A stretch of 9,822 nucleotides of DNA from positions 1 to 9,822 of the forward strand of contig JBDTNQ010000133.1 of assembly GCA_039933635.1 (NCBI GenBank), written 5' to 3'. Numbering within the stretch: position 1 is the stretch's first letter; each line of letters opens with the position of its first letter. Under the pieces are notes generated by a model. It had not been told where the DNA came from and ran no database searches. It was given only the letters and a program-made list of their open reading frames with translations. Shown here piece by piece: positions 5,828 to 9,822 of this stretch. The position numbers and the translations under genes are program-made. Source of the stretch: JBDTNQ01 sp039933635. Its GTDB lineage: Bacteria > Acidobacteriota > Vicinamibacteria > Vicinamibacterales > SCN-69-37.

Positions 5828-7054
5828 CTACCAGTGGGTCAGTGAGCCGTCGGGGCGGGTGTAGACGTTTCGGCGGCCAGGGGTCGTGATCTCGCCGATC
5901 TGGGTCACGCGTTTCAGATCGAGCGTGACCCCGAGCCCGGGTCGCTGATTCGTGTAGGCCTTGCCTGCCTTGAAGTCCAGACACTGCGGCAGGTAATCGA
6001 TCGGCACGCCGCTGTAGTTGTATTCCATCAGCACTTTGCCTGAAAACGTCGACAGGCAGTTGACGAGCGCCGCGGTCGCGATCGGTCCGGTGAAGTGCGG
6101 CACGATGCCCACCGCGTGCGTTTCGCAGATGGCGGCGATCTTCATCATCTCGGTGATGCCGCCGACGTTCGGCAGGGTCGCCCGGATGAAGTCGATATCG
6201 TGATTCTCGACGAGTCTCACGAAATCCCACCGCAGGCCCCACTCCTCACCGTGCGTCAGCGGCACGGTGGTCATCGGTCGCAGCTTAGGGATATCCGCCA
6301 GCGCGTGTTCATCGCGCACCGGATCCTCGACGAAAAACGGCTCATAGGGCTCGATCGCGCGGCAGCAGCGCACGGCGTCGTTGAGATCGAACCGCTGATG
6401 GAAATCAATGCACCAGTTGCCGTCCGGTCCGACGCCGTCGCGGACCTCCCGGCAGTCCTGCTCGATCTGCCGGACGATGGAGCGCGTGTCGTATACGCCG
6501 CCAATCGGCGGCTCGCCCGCCCCCATACGAAACGCGCGATAGCCCAGTTCCATCGTCTCGCGCGCGCGATCCTTCAGCGTGGTCGCCTTCGCGCCGGCGG
6601 GCCGCGTCGTGGGATAGCACTCGCAGTGTTCACGCGTCTTCCCGCCGAGCAACTCGTGCACCGGCAGGCCGAGCGCCTTCCCTTTGATGTCCCACAGGGC
6701 CAGGTCGAGCGCACCGAGCGCGTGCGTCTTCTCGCGGCCCGGCGGGTAGAACCAGGCGATGTAGGCTTCCTGCCAGATGGCTTCGATTTGAAACGGATTC
6801 TTGCCGATGAGGGTGCCGGCCACCTGCTCGAGCGTGTCCTTGGCGCCGCCTTCGCCGATGCCGGTAATGCCGATGTCGGTCTCGACCGTCACCAGCATGT
6901 TGCTCTGATTGAAGAGTGGATTCGGTGTCGGCGGCTGATAGAGACGAACACGCGTGATCTTCGCCTTCGGCAGGTCTGCGCTCAGCCGGATCGGACGAAT
7001 GATGCCGGCGGCCGGACCGGCCGCCAGCATCGTCAGAAACGCGCGTCGATCCAT
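5828..7054 (-). CDS. Tat-exported mandelate racemase/muconate lactonizing enzyme family protein (enolase superfamily)
   Basis: This 408-residue protein belongs to the enolase superfamily and most resembles its acid-sugar dehydratase members (galactonate or mannonate dehydratase types), which abstract a proton next to a carboxylate to eliminate water. The capping domain covers about residues 30-150 (HALGALDLALWDIKGKALGL, 111-130, is a family signature). The barrel carries the three expected Mg ligands: Asp217 in CIDFHQRF, Glu243 in FFVEDPV and Glu270 in THGEEWG. His219 and His320 (IVPHFTGPIATAAL) are candidate acid/base residues, and NVGGITEMMKIA (296-307) is the usual sixth-strand helix start. 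The N-terminus, MDRRAFLTMLAAGPAAG, has a twin-arginine motif, so export in folded form is likely. The ATG has GAGGG four bases upstream and lies 10 bases after the SGNH hydrolase stop, so the two are co-transcribed. Substrate cannot be told from sequence alone. Confidence 0.9.
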   Translation of the reverse strand: MDRRAFLTMLAAGPAAGIIRPIRLSADLPKAKITRVRLYQPPTPNPLFNQSNMLVTVETDIGITGIGEGGAKDTLEQVAGTLIGKNPFQIEAIWQEAYIAWFYPPGREKTHALGALDLALWDIKGKALGLPVHELLGGKTREHCECYPTTRPAGAKATTLKDRARETMELGYRAFRMGAGEPPIGGVYDTRSIVRQIEQDCREVRDGVGPDGNWCIDFHQRFDLNDAVRCCRAIEPYEPFFVEDPVRDEHALADIPKLRPMTTVPLTHGEEWGLRWDFVRLVENHDIDFIRATLPNVGGITEMMKIAAICETHAVGIVPHFTGPIATAALVNCLSTFSGKVLMEYNYSGVPIDYLPQCLDFKAGKAYTNQRPGLGVTLDLKRVTQIGEITTPGRRNVYTRPDGSLTHW

Positions 7055-7064
7055 CGGTCCCTCG

Positions 7065-7886
7065 TCAGCGCACGACCTGGTCGAGCGCCGCGGCGACGAC
7101 CGGGGCCATCAGCGTGTAGCCCTGCACGTTGGGATGCAGACCGTCGTTCGAGTAGCCGCTTCGGAAGAAGCCGTCCGCATCGACGGTGGCCGCGTAGTAG
7201 TCGACGTACGTGGAGTTCGTCCGGGACGCATAGTCCTTCATCCACGCGTTGAGCTTCAGGATGTCGGACGGCGGACGCTGCTCGGATTGTTTCCGCCGAG
7301 GTGGCGCGCCCGGGCCCGCGGCGCGGCCGGCCGCGCGCGGCGCGACGCCCTGCGGCGGCGCCGGATTGTCACTGATCGGCATCACCGCGCAGAACAGCAC
7401 CTTGATGTTGTGCGTGTGCGCGAGCTCCGTCATCGCCATGAGGTTCTGCTCGATCATCTCGAGCGTCTGCGGGCCGTTGTTGCGGGCGATGTCATTGGTG
7501 CCGGCCAGGATCACCATCGCCGCGGGCTTGAGCGCGATGACGTCCGGATACATCCGGACGAGCATCTGGGCGGTTGTCTGGCCGCTGATCCCACGGTTCA
7601 CGTACGGCTTGCCCGGAAAGGACTCCGCGAGCCGCCAGCCGTCGGTGATCGAATCGCCCATGAACACCACCCGCTTCGGATCCACGGGCTGCTTCTTCAG
7701 CTCCTCGTTGGCCGCGTAGTAGCGACCGAGCTGGTTCCAGTCCTGCAGCTGGTCGGCGAGGCTCTGTGCGGTGCTCGCCAGGCAGCAGTTCGCCCGTGGC
7801 GGATTGAAGTCGGTCGCGAGCTGGGCGCGCAGAGCGACCCCGGCCGCGAGCCCACAAGCGACGATAGCCAGAAGACGTCGGAACAC
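7065..7886 (-). CDS. Secreted SGNH/GDSL hydrolase (esterase/lipase type)
   Basis: This 273-residue protein has all the SGNH blocks. GDSIT (77-81) carries the nucleophile Ser79. NRGISGQTT (97-105) carries the oxyanion Gly102. AGTND (128-132) carries Asn131. SNDGLHPN (246-253) carries the catalytic Asp248 and His251. Members hydrolyse ester bonds of lipids or of acetylated sugars; the target here is unknown. The N-terminus MFRRLLAIVACGLAAGVALRAQ is a signal sequence. Residues 8-11 (IVAC) resemble a lipobox, but the hydrophobic run before the Cys is short, so a soluble secreted form is equally possible. Between blocks III and V lies a Pro/Ala/Arg-rich insertion (about 175-207) that looks disordered. 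The start is GTG at 7886, fixed by AAGGAG seven bases upstream. It is the first gene of a two-gene operon with the enolase-superfamily enzyme. Confidence 0.9.
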   Translation of the reverse strand: MFRRLLAIVACGLAAGVALRAQLATDFNPPRANCCLASTAQSLADQLQDWNQLGRYYAANEELKKQPVDPKRVVFMGDSITDGWRLAESFPGKPYVNRGISGQTTAQMLVRMYPDVIALKPAAMVILAGTNDIARNNGPQTLEMIEQNLMAMTELAHTHNIKVLFCAVMPISDNPAPPQGVAPRAAGRAAGPGAPPRRKQSEQRPPSDILKLNAWMKDYASRTNSTYVDYYAATVDADGFFRSGYSNDGLHPNVQGYTLMAPVVAAALDQVVR

Positions 7887-7893
7887 AGGCGAT

Positions 7894-7899
7894 CTCCTT
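7894..7899 (-). promoter_or_regulatory. Strong ribosome binding site fixing the GTG start of the SGNH hydrolase
   Basis: The minus strand reads AAGGAG, then a seven-base spacer ATCGCCT, then GTG at 7886-7884. This is the best Shine-Dalgarno sequence in the window, and it decides for the GTG start in the absence of a nearby in-frame ATG. Confidence 0.75.
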
Positions 7900-7919
7900 C
7901 GGAAGGTGAAAACGCCGCC

Positions 7920-7949
7920 ATCATATACGAGCCCGGTGGGACCTGTCAG
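7920..7949 (-). promoter_or_regulatory. Sigma-70-type promoter for the SGNH hydrolase / enolase-superfamily operon
   Basis: On the minus strand CTGACA (7949-7944, five of six matches to the -35 consensus) is followed after 18 bases by TATGAT (7925-7920, five of six matches to TATAAT); an overlapping TATATG gives a 16-base spacer. The implied start site near 7913 would leave a leader of about 26 bases that includes the AAGGAG site. Activity is inferred. Confidence 0.55.
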
Positions 7950-7965
7950 AAAGGTGTCCGTTCCT

Positions 7966-8757
7966 TCACGGCACCGAGATCGCGCGATTGATCCAGAGAA
8001 TGTTGTCCCAGCTCAACACCTTCTCCGTGCCGTCGAACAACGGCGCGTAGGCGCCGCCGCCGCCCTTGAAGGAGAACTCCTTCACCCGGTCGGGCGGGTT
8101 GGTCGTCACGTTCCTCAGGATGTCGAGCACCTGTTCCTGCTTCGAGATCTGGAAGAAGGTGGGCGTTTTGGCGGAGTAGAACTTGGGTTCGGCGGGGTTG
8201 CCCTTGTTGGCGATACCACGCTCGTACTTGATGTGCATCTCGAGCCGCTCGCCAGAGGCCGTGGCGAGCACCCAGTCTTGAGACTCCTGCATCGCCACCC
8301 CGCCAGTGGCCGCCGAGGCCGTCGCTCGTTGGACGCTGCGCGTGGTGGCCGCAATGAAGTTGCCGAAGGGCCCAGGCGCGTCAGCAGGATCGGCCGTGAG
8401 GCCGCCAATGATGAGCTGCGCCGTCGCGCCCGAGGGGTCCTTCACCGGAGCCGCGAGCCACACGAGCTGGTTGGTCCCCTTCCCCGCCGCGCGGCCGTCG
8501 GCGCCGTTAATCGTGACGCGATCGATGAAGATGACCCGCAGGTTGCAGTCCTTCGCGGGTCCCTGCGCCGCGACGTTGGACGTCCAGCCCGGCGGCAGGT
8601 ACGCGGCCAAGGCCGCATCGGGCACCTTGAAGTCCAGTTGGAATCGCGTCTCGTTGCTGAATTCAGCCAGGGTCTGGCCCGCGACCATCGCCCCACCGGC
8701 CACTGCCACCATGCCCGTCACCGCCAATGTCCCTGCCAGCCGCCACGTCATCCTCAT
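7966..8757 (-). CDS. Exported protein of unknown function, possibly distantly acetoacetate decarboxylase-like
   Basis: This 263-residue protein is not one I recognise with confidence. It has a clear signal peptide: a basic start MRMTWR, a hydrophobic core (about 7-26) and a likely cleavage near VAGQ (25-28). The mature part alternates short predicted strands and loops. The segment FQLDFKVPDAALAAYLPPGW (39-58), followed by CNLRVIFIDRV (71-81), recalls the opening of acetoacetate decarboxylase-superfamily proteins, where a substrate-pocket strand is followed by a residue-Leu-Pro-Pro-Gly turn. No equivalent of the catalytic lysine region is obvious, so an enzymatic role is doubtful. The protein ends in a Gly-rich segment (FKGGGGAY, 230-237) and LSWDNILWINRAISVP. 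The ATG at 8757 is supported by GGGAGG (8769-8764) with a six-base spacer. It is divergent from the 8825 gene and 79 bases upstream of the SGNH hydrolase, which has its own promoter. Confidence 0.75.
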   Translation of the reverse strand: MRMTWRLAGTLAVTGMVAVAGGAMVAGQTLAEFSNETRFQLDFKVPDAALAAYLPPGWTSNVAAQGPAKDCNLRVIFIDRVTINGADGRAAGKGTNQLVWLAAPVKDPSGATAQLIIGGLTADPADAPGPFGNFIAATTRSVQRATASAATGGVAMQESQDWVLATASGERLEMHIKYERGIANKGNPAEPKFYSAKTPTFFQISKQEQVLDILRNVTTNPPDRVKEFSFKGGGGAYAPLFDGTEKVLSWDNILWINRAISVP

Positions 8758-8763
8758 GTCCTG

Positions 8764-8769
8764 CCTCCC
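8764..8769 (-). promoter_or_regulatory. Ribosome binding site fixing the start of the unknown exported protein
   Basis: The minus strand reads GGGAGG, then six bases CAGGAC, then ATG at 8757-8755. It selects this ATG over the next in-frame ATG two codons later and over the longer open frame that reaches 9024, most of which would overlap the plus-strand gene at 8825. Confidence 0.7.
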
Positions 8770-8787
8770 GGACGCTCGTCCCTGCGC

Positions 8788-8793
8788 ATTATC
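8788..8793 (-). promoter_or_regulatory. Candidate -10 element in the divergent gap at 8758-8824
   Basis: The only AT-rich patch in the 67-base divergent gap reads GATAAT on the minus strand (five of six matches to TATAAT), 30 bases before the ATG at 8757. On the plus strand the overlapping CATTAT (8787-8792) matches four of six and could serve the 8825 gene. Neither has a good -35 at 16-18 bases, so this is tentative. Confidence 0.25.
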
Positions 8794-8824
8794 ACTTCTC
8801 CGGCGCCGACCCTGCGGCGGAGAT

Positions 8825-9814
8825 ATGCTAGACCCGTTTCCCGTGCCACGTCCCGTTGCCTTCGCTGCGATTGCCGCGCGCATGCCCGTGCTCGTCACGG
8901 CCGCCGCCCTGGTCCTCGGCGTGTCTCCCCGCGCCACGCAGCAGGCCGCTCCGGTCGCGCTCGACGTCGTGCTGCGCAACGCCGCCGCGTACGTCGACAG
9001 GTTCGCCAGCGACGCATCGGGCATCGTTCTCGAAGAAACCTATATCCAACAGTCGCGGGGCAAGCAACTGACCACGAGGCGAATGCGCTCGGATGTGCTC
9101 ATCACGGCCGACCGGATGGTCGGCTGGTACGAGTTCCGTGACGTCTTCGAGGTCGACGGCAAGCCGGTTCGAGACCGCGACGATCGCCTCGCGCAACTCT
9201 TCGCACAAACCAGTTCCAGCACGCTCGATCAGGCCCGGCGCATCGTCGCCGAAGGCGCGCGCTTCAACCTCAACCCGGACGGCATGAAGGGGAGCCGCAC
9301 GCTCAACCTTCCTACGGCCGCCATGTTCTTTCTCCGGACCGTCAATCAGCGACGGTCGTCGTTCAACCGGAACGGCTTCGCGACGATCGACGACCGTCGA
9401 GTGACCGTCGTCGACTTCCGGGAAACCGGCAAGCCGCGGCTCATCGGGTCGCTCGACGACGCGGCGGCGAAGGGCACGTTCTGGATTGATCCCGAGAGCG
9501 GAACCGTGCTGCGCAGCGTGCTGCGGCTGGCGACCGGCATACGGTCGCTGCTCTTCGATATGTCGACGAGGGTCGACTACGCGCCGGACGCGCGCGTGCC
9601 GGTCTGGCTGCCAAAGACCATGGAGGAGCACTACGAAATCACGCCGGCCGATGGCTCGGATTCCCGCGACGCCGGCGGCGGCATGCAGCAGACGGTCAAT
9701 GGCCGTGTCGCGGCGCCTGACGTGGCATCGGCGAACGTCACGCTCGAAGGCTCAGCGACGTATGCGAATGTTCGGAAGTTCACCGTGGCGGTCGACGAAA
9801 AACAGACGAACTAG
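8825..9814 (+). CDS. Exported protein of unknown function, family seen in Acidobacteriota
   Basis: This 329-residue protein has no function I can name. A hydrophobic segment (about 20-33) inside an Ala-rich N-terminus acts as a signal or anchor, followed by a polar start of the mature protein near ATQQAAPVALDVVL. The segment LDVVLRNAAAYVDRFASDAS followed by GIVLEETYIQQ (46-76) is a layout I associate with large secreted paralogous families in Acidobacteriota. The middle is helix-poor with repeated strand patterns (VLITADRMVGWYEFRDVFEVDGKPV, in part 91-115). GTFWIDPESGTVLRSVLRL (217-235) resembles the strand-turn-strand of lipoprotein-carrier-like beta half-barrels, which is a guess. WLPKTMEEHYEI (261-272) continues the pattern. 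The ATG at 8825 has GGAG only two bases upstream, too close to be ideal; ATG at 8882 would begin at the hydrophobic core and has no ribosome site. The stop codon lies eight bases before the window end. Confidence 0.75.
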   Translation: MLDPFPVPRPVAFAAIAARMPVLVTAAALVLGVSPRATQQAAPVALDVVLRNAAAYVDRFASDASGIVLEETYIQQSRGKQLTTRRMRSDVLITADRMVGWYEFRDVFEVDGKPVRDRDDRLAQLFAQTSSSTLDQARRIVAEGARFNLNPDGMKGSRTLNLPTAAMFFLRTVNQRRSSFNRNGFATIDDRRVTVVDFRETGKPRLIGSLDDAAAKGTFWIDPESGTVLRSVLRLATGIRSLLFDMSTRVDYAPDARVPVWLPKTMEEHYEITPADGSDSRDAGGGMQQTVNGRVAAPDVASANVTLEGSATYANVRKFTVAVDEKQTN

Positions 9815-9822
9815 CGACCTCG

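Noticed and set aside
7937..7962. Resemblance between ACCTGTCAGAAAGGTGTCC here and the repeats at 733-754, suggesting a shared dispersed repeat.
   Set aside because: The similarity is short and partial, and this copy is better explained by the CTGACA -35 element of the SGNH hydrolase promoter.
1..9822. Mobile elements, CRISPR arrays, toxin-antitoxin or defence genes, tRNA or rRNA.
   Set aside because: No transposase, integrase, nuclease or repeat-spacer pattern, and no RNA gene signature, is visible on either strand.

Overview
This 9.8 kb window is GC-rich, gene-dense bacterial chromosome. The protein families point to Acidobacteriota, probably the Vicinamibacteria group: a DUF4159 protein, a paired small cytochrome c and PQQ dehydrogenase, a Tat-exported enolase-superfamily enzyme, a secreted SGNH hydrolase and several exported unknowns. 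The taxon is inferred from family content only; no rRNA, tRNA or other marker gene is present. I see no IS element, transposase, integrase, CRISPR array or phage gene. Ten protein genes fill almost the whole window, and no gap between genes exceeds about 130 bases.

Layout. (1) Plus strand: a DUF4126 membrane protein (115-687), then a lactonase-family beta-propeller (812-1885). (2) Minus strand, convergent with the lactonase: a DUF4159 protein (5395-4511), then a small periplasmic cytochrome c (4400-3969) and a PQQ-dependent dehydrogenase (about 4015-1898). The last two appear to be one operon with overlapping reading frames, preceded by a good sigma-70-type promoter. (3) Plus strand, divergent from DUF4159: a 102-residue membrane protein (5504-5812). 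(4) Minus strand: a two-gene unit of SGNH hydrolase (7886-7065) and Tat-exported mandelate racemase/muconate lactonizing-type enzyme (7054-5828), separated by 10 bases and preceded by another recognisable promoter. (5) A divergent pair of exported proteins of unknown function: 8757-7966 on minus and 8825-9814 on plus.

How the genes may work together. The PQQ dehydrogenase should oxidise a sugar or alcohol in the periplasm and pass electrons to the cytochrome c. A lactonase and an acid-sugar dehydratase-like enolase-superfamily enzyme lie within 6 kb, so the set could represent oxidation of an aldose to a lactone, hydrolysis to the acid, and dehydration. This is inference from family roles; the predicted compartments do not all agree and the genes are not in one transcription unit. 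Nothing here is clearly a new defence, mobile or RNA-based system. The most noteworthy details are the overlapping cytochrome/PQQ dehydrogenase genes with an unusual start, the near-leaderless cytochrome mRNA, the exported enolase-superfamily enzyme, and two uncharacterised secreted families.
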